Origin: Mesostigma viride
Lineage: Eukaryota; Streptophyta; Mesostigmatophyceae; Mesostigmatales; Mesostigmataceae
Length of the DNA: 64,000 bases
Direction: 5' to 3'
NCBI GenBank assembly: GCA_009746045.1
Contig: RPFO01000027.1
Span: forward strand, 4,487,608 to 4,551,607
Below are positions 43,218-52,769 of this stretch, one piece after another. Positions within the stretch are counted from its first letter, which is position 1; the number at the start of each line of letters is the position of its first letter. The translations under genes and the position numbers were made by a program. The notes under the pieces are model-generated. The model was not told the origin of the DNA, searched no databases, and was given only the letters and a program-made list of their open reading frames with translations.

Positions 43218-44231
43218 ATGAACGCTGACCCAGGTATGAAGGATAACGACATAATGAAAGACAACGTTAGACAGGCCAAAAGGCTGCCTATCGCTGCGTT
43301 ATTTCACGCAGTGGGAGACATGCTCCAGGAGGTAGTCGACGATGTGTCAAAGAGAAACTCGAGGGGCAAGGCCGCGCAGGGGGGGCCGGCAAATGCCGAC
43401 ACTGTCTCCTCCTCCTCGTCATCAGATGAGGAAGACGAGGAGGAGGAGGAGCCAGCGTACAACGACGACGAAAAGGTGGACAAATTCGATAGCGTTAAGC
43501 TGGAAGGCGGGGTAATGCACGTGAGGACGAGGTTTTCTGACCTCACCATGGCATGGCTGCCACTGTCAAAGATTGACCACCAGTACGACGCAAGGATGCG
43601 TGACTTTCTCAAGAACTTTAGGGGGTCGGCGAACGTGGCTCCAGGTAATCGCGTCACAGCCAAGATGGCGAGAGACGCGTGGGCAGAACGCATTCAGCAC
43701 GAGGAAACCCTCGCGGCCCAGGAGGTCGATGTTACTGGGACCAACGACCCCCCGCCGATGCAGTGGGAGGTAGTTATAAAGAAGGAGGAGGAAGCCACTC
43801 CCTCCTCCAAGAGGGCCAGGAAGTCGCCACCGGTCGGACGACGCGTCACGTTCACAAAAATCACGCCGAGCCCGGCAGACAGGGGGTTCGCCATCAAGAA
43901 GACCCCCGTCCCTTCCCAGGCGAAGACTGCAGCTGGTCAGGCATCTGGGGACAAGCCTGCACCTGCCAGTGCTGGGGAGAAGCCTGCACCTGCCAGTGAG
44001 GGGGACAAGCCTGCACCTGCCATCGCTGGGGAGAAGCCTGCACCTGCCAGTGCTGGGGAGAAGCCTGCACCTGCCATTGCTGGGGAGAAGCCTGTCCCTG
44101 CGGACGCTGAAGTGGCGAAAGGGCTGCACACCCTGCAGAGAATGCTGGCACATATGGCCAGTATGGGGTTCACACAGCAGCAGATCACGGAGTCCATGAC
44201 TGCCTACGAAAAGAAGCCTGATACTAAGTAG
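43218..44231 (+). CDS. Family B gene, intact copy
   Basis: ATG at 43,218, 337 residues, no intron. Order: helical N-terminus (KDNDIMKDNVRQAKR, FHAVGDMLQEVVDDVSKR), a SSSSSSDEEDEEEEE tract typical of CK2-type phosphorylation, a conserved core (KVDKFDSVKLEGGVMHVRTR, RMRDFLKNFRGSANV, KMARDAWAERIQHEE), WEVVIKKEEEATPSSKRARK with a SUMO-site-like IKKE and a nuclear-signal-like KRARK, then six nine-residue units of the form A-S/I-x-G-E/D-K-P-A-P, then LAHMASMGFTQQQITESMTA, which resembles the first part of a UBA (ubiquitin-binding) domain. I do not know the family. A nuclear, modified scaffold protein is a reasonable guess. Confidence 0.7.
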   Translation: MNADPGMKDNDIMKDNVRQAKRLPIAALFHAVGDMLQEVVDDVSKRNSRGKAAQGGPANADTVSSSSSSDEEDEEEEEPAYNDDEKVDKFDSVKLEGGVMHVRTRFSDLTMAWLPLSKIDHQYDARMRDFLKNFRGSANVAPGNRVTAKMARDAWAERIQHEETLAAQEVDVTGTNDPPPMQWEVVIKKEEEATPSSKRARKSPPVGRRVTFTKITPSPADRGFAIKKTPVPSQAKTAAGQASGDKPAPASAGEKPAPASEGDKPAPAIAGEKPAPASAGEKPAPAIAGEKPVPADAEVAKGLHTLQRMLAHMASMGFTQQQITESMTAYEKKPDTK

Positions 44232-44545
44232 ACCTTTGGTGCTTTATAAAACCCTGTGGCAGCAGGGCTTGACCTGCTTGGCTTTTATACATGTCATGAA
44301 GAGACATTGGTTTTTTGAATAAATTAATAAAGCAATGGATAATGTTTGCATCATTGAGTCATTTCATGGCATCACAATGTGTAATTGGATTTTATTATGA
44401 ATAATAATGGATGTATTGCACACATGTCCATGCACCCCCACGGGATTGTGATGATGTGCTGGCTCTGTCACACCCTGGCTATCTGTGGTGATTTTCCCGT
44501 GGATCCATGTGTCCCAGGTGCCCACCCCTGGGGTCACCTTGGGTT
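44232..44545. other. 3' flank of B, end of the inverted duplication
   Basis: It is present inverted at 49,010-49,224 (GCTTTATAAAACCCTGTGGC, ATACATGTCATGAAGAGACA). The duplication ends near 44,538 at CCCACCCCTGGGG. Confidence 0.7.
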
Positions 44546-45025
44546 TTTGTAGCACGGTTGAAGCTCAGATTCGTCATCAAGCGGAAGGAGGTGGAGGGGG
44601 TGTCTATTCCCCATGTGCGACCAGTTCTTCATGAATACCGTGGTACTGGGGATCTTCTGGGCGAGGAGTTGTATACACCTGGGATGCTACATGATACATG
44701 GCGTATTTTATTGTGCCTGTATGTCGGTATGCTAAACCAGGGTGCTGATATGTCTTCAGTTCTGCTAGATTTCAAGAGAGCATTTCTGAAGGGTGATCCC
44801 AGTGTGGCTCAGCAGGTGTGGCATTGTGAAACTCCATTTCATGTGCCAGTTCCTGTAGCCTGGCAGGCAGAGCTCCAGTCTAGCTACCTGCTGATTCTGA
44901 AGGGTCTAGAAGGTCTCAGGTCCAGTCCCATCATTTGGAGGCTCACCTTGGAAGACTTCTTGACTAAGCACTGTGGGTTGAAGGTGAGAAATTTGGTTGA
45001 TTCCTTGGTCGTCAAGACTGATTGA
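44546..45025 (+). pseudogene. Ty1/copia-like reverse transcriptase fragment
   Basis: The frame reads ARLKLRFVIKRKEVEGV, RILLCLYVGMLNQGADMSSV, LLDFKRAFLKGD and LEGLRSSPIIWRLTLEDFL. These line up with the copia RT order: K-A-R-L-V, R-x-L-L-A-L, D-V-x-x-A-F-L-x-G-D, and G-L-K-Q-S-P-R-x-W-x-x-x-L-x-x-F-L. Fingers and part of the palm are present; the Y-V-D-D box and RNase H are missing. It is fused to the end of the B duplication. Confidence 0.7.
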
Positions 45026-46099
45026 GACAATTTATAGACGATTTATTCATTGCATATTTAGGTTACGGACTGCCACCGTTTGACCGCCAAAGCCATGGTG
45101 CGGTTCCCGGGTGGGGACCATAGCATCCATAGCCACACTGGGCTCGGACTGCAAGGTAAGTGCAACGTAGGTGTGTCACCTCCTTAATTATCAAGGCACA
45201 TTGTGGCGGCGGCGCATATTCTGGAATATTCTGCACAAGTTGCCAACTGTCAACTAGACAATCAACGATCATAGAAATGCGGCAGGTGTCAAACAACTAA
45301 CGCTACACACAGTGCATCTAGAACATTCGTCAGTCAGACAAAAATATCCAGCACGGAATTTTGGGCCGAGAATGGTATCGTCGGCACCTTAGGTATGCAA
45401 AGTATTGTGCCGGAATTACAACTACGGCACTCTGTAACTTTTGCTATACGGCACTATTTTCAGTGCTACAAACTGTGCCGGAAATATCACAGCAAGCCCT
45501 ACTTAGCCTATTTAATTATATCGGCCAGATATACGGCAGGCGGGTGCGATTATTAGGGACGCAACCCTAATTAATACCTCCGTTTACAAACATAACGGCC
45601 AAGATTAAATATGAAGAGGCAGTTCAATGGGCACATAGGCACCACAACATTAAATGGGCTAGCAAACGGGCACAACCAGGATTACCTAAAAATCCTGACA
45701 CCCCCCTTGCACGTTGCTGGCATTAACCCAAACAACCGTGCTCCCCCCTTGCTTCTTAAATAAGGGTGGCCTAGTGTAGGGGAGGTACACTGCTTTTTCT
45801 GACCAAGGCTAAACAGGAAGAACCTTGATGCTTTCCGCCAACATTGAAGTAGCTAGTGGGGATGAGCAAGAACCCCAAACAAACTGTGTATGCTGCAGTT
45901 GGAGAACATCCTGCCTGCAGTAGCGGCCACCTCTCTATCGTCGTCAGCACACAGTGCGCGTCTGAGTAAACAGGACACGTCTCAGGTCTCAAAACAGCTG
46001 GCCAAGCAATAGACCTTAAAAAACAGTAGCTCTACCGTATCATCTGCAGTGACTCAGGAGCATTCTGGAACATAATCAACCAATGCCTCACATGGCCTA
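45026..46099. other. Intergenic, nothing recognised
   Basis: Several GCCGGAATTAC/TACGGCAC-like short repeats lie at 45,400-45,490. No gene. Confidence 0.4.
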
Positions 46100-46460
46100 G
46101 GCGTCCCTTAGCCTATGTGGGTCTCAAAGTCGTATAGCCAAACATATGCTTTTAAAAATTAGAAGGTTTAGCAATAACCCCCCATGCTTTGAGGCTGAAG
46201 CAGGAACCACAAGTTGCTTTTAAAAAGAAGGATAAGCAAGAAACCCCCCATGCTTTTAACGGCTAAGCAGGAATCGAATACTGGAGACGGATACAAAAAA
46301 GTTCCGTTTACTCGAACTCGACATGGCACTGGATACTCGGCTCCGGGCTCCTCGCTCCTGGCGCAGCGGCTCTTACGGGCTTCTTGACGCCTTAGCTCCT
46401 GGCTCGGCGGCTCTTACGGGCTCTTAGACTTCATTGCTCCGGACTCTTGGCTTCACGTAC
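46100..46460. repeat. Short irregular tandem repeats
   Basis: CCCCCCATGCTTT recurs at 46,178 and 46,245 with surrounding sequence, and GGCTCTTACGGGCT with CCTGGCNCNGCGG recurs at 46,355 and 46,402. Confidence 0.5.
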
Positions 46461-46543
46461 CAAAAATTAATTCGAGTTACGAACGCAGGCACATACCGCG
46501 CCTGGCCGACATGATCACCCAGCAAAAATAAAAAAAATTTCAC

Positions 46544-47170
46544 TTCTATTAACCGTGGAACTCCAAAAGAAAAGAGGCCGACCTTAGCTAGGTGGCCGGG
46601 TTTGTTTTTGTCCTTTTTTGCGTGTCATTCGGCCTTGGCCCGGACGGCATTTTTTCGCCACGCAAATGTTGCGTCTGAACAAATGACGCAATGTGGCGTT
46701 CTAATTGCCGGCAGCTTACGTAAGGCTGCCGGGGCTATTAGGTCACATATTGCGTGAGAGAAAGAATCTAGATCTAGTTAATCACTACGCCATGAGCCAA
46801 GAAACCTAGACAGTGGCAGGTTTATATCTCAACGTAGCTCCTGCCACCTGGCCAAGAAAAACTGGCCAAAGTTTTGGCCGCGACTGATCCAGATCAGGCC
46901 GCACCGGCCTCAAAAGGTATGTCACGTGAACCCAATAACCTAGCTATAGCGGCTACCCTTCCATCTCACTATAAAGAAACTATGTTCAGAGAACCACGAT
47001 TCTATTAACCGTGGAACTCCAGGGTAACCAGACTCTTTATTAAAACAATGAGTGGAGCACATACAAAAGGCAGGCCACATCCCGGCCGCCAATGCTCATG
47101 GGAACACTTATTGCTTGGCAAAGGCTAGCCTTACCCTTATATCCCTCCCTGGCGATCCATGCCAGGGGCA
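46544..47170 (-). repeat. B1-A2-B2 end of a PAT-like split-direct-repeat element
   Basis: On the minus strand: B ends GGAGTTCCACGGTTAATAGA plus A at 47,000; A2 begins TCGTGGTTCTCTGAACATAG at 46,999 and ends GGCCTCTTTTCTTT at 46,566; then the same 22-base B end (TGGAGTTCCACGG plus TTAATAGAA) at 46,565-46,544. This B-A-B order is the right end of a split-direct-repeat element. Confidence 0.75.
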
Positions 47171-47208
47171 AAGAACCTAGCATAATGACATAGAAACGAA
47201 CAACCAAA

Positions 47209-47340
47209 CTAGGTAGAGGGCAATTTCAAAATAGCCCGCCAGGCCCGAGGGGGGCAGGCGGCCATGGCCCGAAGAATAACCTCAGGCAGCTCCACCTCCA
47301 AACTGCGGTGCAAGCCCACATAATGGGCAACCGTGGAGCT
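47209..47340 (-). pseudogene. C-terminus of a tyrosine recombinase
   Basis: SSTVAHYVGLHRSLEVELPE carries the nucleophilic Tyr in the context of TRYIGLHRS of copy 2, and the frame ends at TAG 47,209, 40 bases before the B1 repeat. Upstream it is replaced at about 47,340 by the family B promoter block, so the enzyme is truncated. Confidence 0.75.
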
Positions 47341-47629
47341 GCCTTGGGGCAATTTTCTCAAGTCCGGGACCATCGAATTCGGAGCCGCGCCTATAGTGCA
47401 CCGTACGACGCCAGAATATGGTACTTGCACCGTACGAATGCAGTATCACGCATCAGAATCGTATATATTGTACATTCTGGACTTGGAACGAATTGTAAGG
47501 GGGGTGGCTGACGGCCCAATTGACAAATTATCGAATTTTGGGGGTGTTAAACATGTACAAAATAAAACAAAGGCGGCGTGCATGCATGCACCGATTTAAT
47601 TAATTAAACAAGGCAAAGGGAATTGAATC
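47341..47629 (+). promoter_or_regulatory. Family B promoter block, second copy
   Basis: It matches 42,930-43,217 with few changes, including CTCAAGTCCGGGACCA, GGAGCCGCGCC and TATATATTG near 47,462. It is fused at its left end to the recombinase remnant. Confidence 0.65.
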
Positions 47630-49005
47630 ATGACAGAGGAGAACGCCAACTTAGGCATGAAAGACAGCGACATCATGAAAGATAACGTGAGGCAGGCAAA
47701 AAAGCTGCTTGTGGCTGCGTTATTCCGCGCAGTACGGGACATTTTGCAAGAAGTCGTGGACGACATGTCCAAGAGAAATTCCAGGGGAAAGGCTGTGTCG
47801 CAGGTTGGGCCTGGCAACGCCGACACCGTCTCCTCCTCCTCATCTGATGACGAGGGAGACGAGGAGGAGGAGCATGTTCATCAGCGTCAGACTCAACCTG
47901 GATTTCCTTGAGGCGCCTGCGGGCCTCCTCGTGGATCGCCTTCCTCCACTCGTCCCTGTCCGCCTTCCTCACTTGCCACTGAAGTGGCATCTTGTAGCGA
48001 GGGTCGGACTCGCAGGGGTCCACGGGCCTTGGAATGTTCGGTGCAGCGAACACGTTCTCCTTCTCGGAGAAGAAGCACTTGACGCAGAGCTCGCGCTTCC
48101 AGTTGGCGTCAGGGAAGACAGCCCATGGAGCGGTCTCATCCCCGGACTCGGGGCTGTCGGGGGGGAAAATCGGCTTGTGATCGATCTCTCTTTTGAGGGA
48201 CATGTTACCGCGACCCCGGAATGGTTGGCCATACGCGACAAAGAGTGGAGAACGTCGTCGACGGGTCCAGTTTTGCCGGCGATATAGCCATGACGGTCCA
48301 CCCGGCACGAAGGAGGAGGAGCATGCTCAGCAGCAGCACTTTGACGATGGGAAAGTTGATAAGTTCGTAGGCGTTAAGTTTGAGGCAGGTGCGCTGCATG
48401 TCAAGACGACCTTTTCAGACACGACATAGACGTGGCTCCCTTTGTACAAGATAGACACGCAATACGATGCAAGGATGAGGGACTTTCTCAAGAACTTTCG
48501 AGGGAGCCGTGGCACCGTTGGTGGGAACAAGGTGACGGCCAAGATGGCGAGAGACGCATGGAATGAGCACGTCAGGCAGGAAGAGAGTCTCCAGGGGCAG
48601 GAGATAATCGACGTGGGGGAGGATGCCCCGCCTATGCAGTGGGAGGTGGTTGTCAAAAAGGAGGAGCACGCCACTCCTTCCAAGAGGGTGAGGAAATCCC
48701 CCCCTGTCAGCCGTAACGTCAAGCTTACGAAGATCACCCCCGCCCTCGCCGAGGGAAATTCCAATCAAGAAGCTCCCCTCCCCTGCCCAGAAGACTGCAG
48801 CTGGGCCATCCTCCGTCGTTGACAAGCCAGCAGCAGGGGCATCCTCCATCGTTGACAAGCCAGCAGCTGGACCAGTCTCCACCGTGGCCCAGAATGCAGC
48901 TGGACCAGCATCCACCGCGGACAAGCCCGCAGCAGCCACTGCTTCTGTGGACAAGCCCGCAGCTGCCACTCCTACTGGGGGCAAGCCCGCAGCTGCTACT
49001 CCCTA
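47630..49005 (+). pseudogene. Family B' gene interrupted by an inverted piece of gene A
   Basis: ATG at 47,630 (MTEENANLGMKDSDIMKDNV) gives the N-terminus missing from the left B' copy, to DDEGDEEEE at about 47,872. From 47,877 to about 48,203 the strand carries an inverted part of gene A exon 2 (minus strand IDHKPIFPPDSPESGDE and onward), then a 100-base linker also found at 41,780-41,878. B' resumes at 48,317 (EEEHAQQQHFDDGK), has the same +1 change as the left copy near 48,755, and runs into DKPAA repeats. Its end is replaced at about 49,005 by inverted B flank, so the UBA-like tail is lost. Confidence 0.7.
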
Positions 49006-49009
49006 CCCC

Positions 49010-49224
49010 AGGGGTGGGCACCTGGGGCACATGGATCCACGGGAAAATCACAACAGATAGCCAGGATGTGACAGGAGCCAGCACAACATCACAATCCCGT
49101 GGGGGTGCATGGACATGTGTGCAATACATTAATTTATTCAAAAAACACTTGTCTCTTCATGACATGTATAAAAGCCAAGCAGGTTAAGGCCTGCTGCCAC
49201 AGGGTTTTATAAAGCACCAAAGGT
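49010..49224. other. Inverted 3' flank of family B
   Basis: Inverted copy of 44,232-44,540, in the right place downstream of the minus-strand B gene. Confidence 0.7.
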
Positions 49225-50264
49225 CTACTTAGTATCAGGCTTCTTTTCGTAGGCAGTCATGGTCTCCGTGATTTGCTGTTGTGTGAACCCAAGACTGGCC
49301 ATGTGTGCCAGCATTCTCTGCAGGGTTTGCAGCCCTGACGCCACTTCAGCGTTCGCAGGGATAGGCTTGCACCCAGCAGTGGCAGGTGCAGGCTTCTCCC
49401 CAGCAATGGCAGGTGCAGGCTTGTCCCCAGCAATGGCAGGTGCAGGCTTGTCCCCCTCACTGGCAGGTGCAGGCTTGTCCCCAGCACTGGCAGGTGCAGG
49501 CTTCTCCCCAGCACTGGCAGGTGCAGGCTTGTCCACAGATGCCTGACCAGCTGCAGTCTTCGCCTGGGAAGGGGCGGGGGTCTTCTTGATGGCGAACCCC
49601 CTGTCTGCCGGGCTCGGCGTGATTTTTGTGAACGTGACGCGTCGTCCGACCAGTGGCGACTTCCTGGCCCTCTTGGAGGAGGGAGTGGCTTCCTCCTCCT
49701 TCTTTATAACTACCTCCCACTGCATCGGCGGGGGGTCGTTGGTCCCAGTAACATCGACCTCCTGGGCCGCGAGGGTTTCCTCGTGCTGAATGCGTTCTGC
49801 CCACGCGTCTCTCGCCATCTTGGCTGTGACGCGATTACCTGGAGCCACGTTCGCCGACCCCCTAAAGTTCTTGAGAAAGTCACGCATCCTTGCGTCGTAC
49901 TGGTGGTCAATCTTTGACAGTGGCAGCCATGCCATGGTGAGGTCAGAAAACCTCGTCCTCACGTGCATTACCCCGCCTTCCAGCTTAACGCTATCGAATT
50001 TGTCCACCTTTCCGTCGTCGTTGTACGCTGGCTCCTCCTCCTCCTCGTCTTCCTCATCTGATGACGAGGAGGAGGAGACAGTGTCGGCATTTGCCGGCCC
50101 CCCTGCGCGGCCTTGCCCCTCGAGTTTCTCTTTGACACATCGTCGACTACCTCCTGGAGCATGTCTCCCACTGCGTGAAATAACGCAGCGATAGGCAGCC
50201 TTTTGGCCTGTCTAACGTTGTCTTTCATTATGTCGTTATCCTTCATACCTGGGTCAGCGTTCAT
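49225..50264 (-). pseudogene. Family B gene, inverted copy with a homopolymer frameshift
   Basis: A near-identical inverted copy of 43,218-44,231. A run of seven G in the left copy is six here (50,098-50,103), which shifts the frame after residue 55 or so; the rest is open from 50,007. The nine-residue repeat has seven units instead of six, with variants (ATAGCKPIP last). One missing G in a G-run is a common assembly error, so the gene may be intact in reality. Confidence 0.7.
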
Positions 50265-50682
50265 GATTCACTTCCCTTCGCCTTGTTTGATTAATTAATT
50301 CATTTCACGCATGCACGCCGCCTTTGATTTATTTTGTATATGTTTACCACCCCCAAAATTTGATCATTTGCCAAGTGGGCCGCCAGCCACCCCCCTTACA
50401 ATTCGTTCCAAGTCAAGAATGTACATTATATACGATTCTGATGCGTGATACTGCATTCGTATGGTGCAAGTACCATATTTTGGCGTCGTACGGTGCAGTA
50501 TAGGCGCGGCTCCGAATTCGGTGGTCCCGGACTTGAGAAAATTGCCTAAGTCCCAAACACTAAGGTGTATGGGCTTGCTACCTAAGTGCACAGGCCAAAG
50601 TACTTGTCCAAATTCTAATTAAATTATATATCCATGCAAGGCTTGATAAGCACATTGTTTGTGGATGTTTGCATGCAAGAAA
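50265..50682 (-). promoter_or_regulatory. Family B promoter block, third copy (inverted)
   Basis: Inverted copy of 42,803-43,217 with the same TATATAAT, ending at GCATGCAAGAAA, where the mobile element is inserted. Confidence 0.7.
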
Positions 50683-52640
50683 TCGGGGTTCTTTGAACGG
50701 AGTTTCTTCTATACGTGAATGCGGGAACAAGAGGCCGCTGGATGAGCGGCTTATAGGTCGTAGTGTTTTCTCGTAGCTGTTTGGCTAGAGCTTTTGTGAT
50801 TAGTAGATGCAGTATAGTGCATGGTTGAAAAATGAATTAAATAAAATGTGCGTTCCGCGCTTGGGTTGATTATACCCGGGCGGAACGGGGCGTGAGGTGC
50901 AGTGCCCCTGAAAAGAACAACCTACGCATTATTTAATACTAGCCGTGCAGATTCGGGATATTCTACCCCCGGTCTGTACGGTTAGCATCTTACTAGCATC
51001 ACTGAACATAAGGGTTTAATGACGTCAGTTAGCTAGGGATAAGGGAGGTTTTGCGACTAAAAGCCGCTCTGGCTGGTTTTGTCGGCCTCTTTCTTTGCTC
51101 CTTGTCGTTGCGGCGGCAGCCGCAGCTATGGGTGCTGCGGAGCAAAATCCCAAAAGCACTGGTTGCACCGGCCACTTGGCCAGTGGTGAGACTTCCAGTT
51201 GTTAACCCGCCAGGCGTAGTTCCTCGCCCGGTTAACTAAAAGAAAAGAAAATGATTACCTCCGGTCCGCACCTTTTCCCCAGCTTGGGGTCTTTGGTGGG
51301 CCGGGTGCCGTGACAGGTGCTCAACTGTCGCTTGGTCGGCCCAGTGCGCGAGCTGGTGCTCCGTACCTGGGGATGCTTGCACCCCAGGTCGTAGCCGGAT
51401 GGCTGGCACTGGCGACCCGTGTCTCGGTCCGCGGCCTGAGGCTTTTTCTTCGGAAATTGCTGCTGGCCAGCAAACTTTGCAATTGCCTTCCGCCGAGGGG
51501 GGGGGGTTGGGGCTGGGGACGGCGATGGGAAAAGCGCCTAAGCTAGAAATTTTTCCCCCACGCATAGAAACCTCGGGGGGGAATGCGGTCTTGGCTGAAC
51601 GGACTCTCGTTCAGCCAGGTGCCTGGGGCTGTGGCCTCGGGCATCCGGGCTGGCGGGGCCTGGGCTAGGTCCACGTTTTTTTCTCGAAGCACCCCGGGTC
51701 TATGGGGAGACGGCCATAGCGGTACCGACTCGGGGCCCCGAGAGGGGTCATGATAGGCTGGCCGTGCGCAATCGCAGTGCAAATGCGCTGGGCCCTTTTG
51801 GGCTTGGCCATGCATCCACAGCCGCCGGGCACACGCCTCCCGATGTGGGGGGGCTCCCGTTTTGCGGCAGGGCGGTCACTTGTGACAACGAGCAAGGTGG
51901 AGTGCGGCTTCAAGGGAAAGCCAGGGCGGGGGTGATTGGGCAACGTACTTCATGAAGGCCTTGAACGGCGTGCCTCCGGGCATGTCGATAGTGTCACATG
52001 TATGCTTCCACTTATTGTTTTGATGAAGATGCTGGTTTTTGTGGGAGCTACGTGGGACATGAATCGGGGTTCTTTGAACGGAGTTTCTTCTATACGTGAA
52101 TGCGGGAACAAGATGCCGCTGGATGAGCGGCTTATAGGTCGTAGTGTTTTCTCGTAGCTGTTTGGCTAGAGCTTTTGTGATTAGTAGATGCAGTATAGTG
52201 CATGGTTGAAAAATGAATTAAATAAAATGTGCGTTCCGCGCTTGGGTTGATTATACCCGGGCGGAACGGGGCGTGAGGTGCAGTGCCCCTGAAAAGAACA
52301 ACCTACGCATTATTTAATACTAGCCGTGCAGATTCGGGATATTCTACCCCCGGTCTGTACGGTTAGCATCTTACTAGCATCACTGAACATAAGGGTTTAA
52401 TGACGTCAGTTAGCTAGGGATAAGGGAGGTTTTGCGACTAAAAGCCGCTCTGGCTGGTTTTGTCGGCCTCTTTCTTTGCTCCCCACCCACCCACCCTTGT
52501 CTTGGTTGCCTCTAGGGCAACGTACTTCATGAAGGCCTTGAACGGCGTGCCTCCGGGCATGTCGATAGTGTCACATGTATGCTTCCACTTATTGTTTTAA
52601 TGAAGATGCTGGTTTTTGTGGGAGCTACGTGGGACATGAA
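50683..52640 (+). mobile_element. Complete non-autonomous PAT-like element with split direct repeats
   Basis: Structure: A1 50,683-51,101 (419 bp), interior 51,102-51,937, B1 51,938-52,063 (126 bp), A2 52,064-52,482 (419 bp), a 32-base CCCACCCACC-containing spacer, B2 52,515-52,640 (126 bp). A copies are almost identical, as are B copies. A starts TCGGGGTTCTTTGAACGG, akin to TCGTGGTTCTCTGAAC of the other family members, and ends GGCCTCTTTCTTTGCTCC. A1-interior-B1-A2-B2 is the arrangement of PAT/Ngaro-type tyrosine-recombinase retroelements. No RT or recombinase is in the 836-base interior, so it depends on another element. The empty site is at 42,799/42,800. Confidence 0.85.
51102..51937 (+). 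other. Interior of the split-direct-repeat element
   Basis: GC-rich, with several overlapping frames of 60-110 residues and none that I recognise. It resembles gag-region composition but shares no clear block with 32,561-33,160. Confidence 0.4.
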
Positions 52641-52769
52641 CTTTTATTATTTCAATATAAATCATGGATAAATTTATGAAAACACACAAAGTCCCACGGG
52701 ACTTGGCCTATACTAACTACCAGGCGTGCTAATGTACATCACAAATGACAAAGTCCTAGAGACTTGTCT
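52641..52769 (-). other. 3' flank of gene A, right copy
   Basis: Inverted copy of 42,671-42,799 (ACAAGTCTCTAGGACTTTGT, GTGGGACTTTGTGTGTTTTC on the gene strand). Confidence 0.7.
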
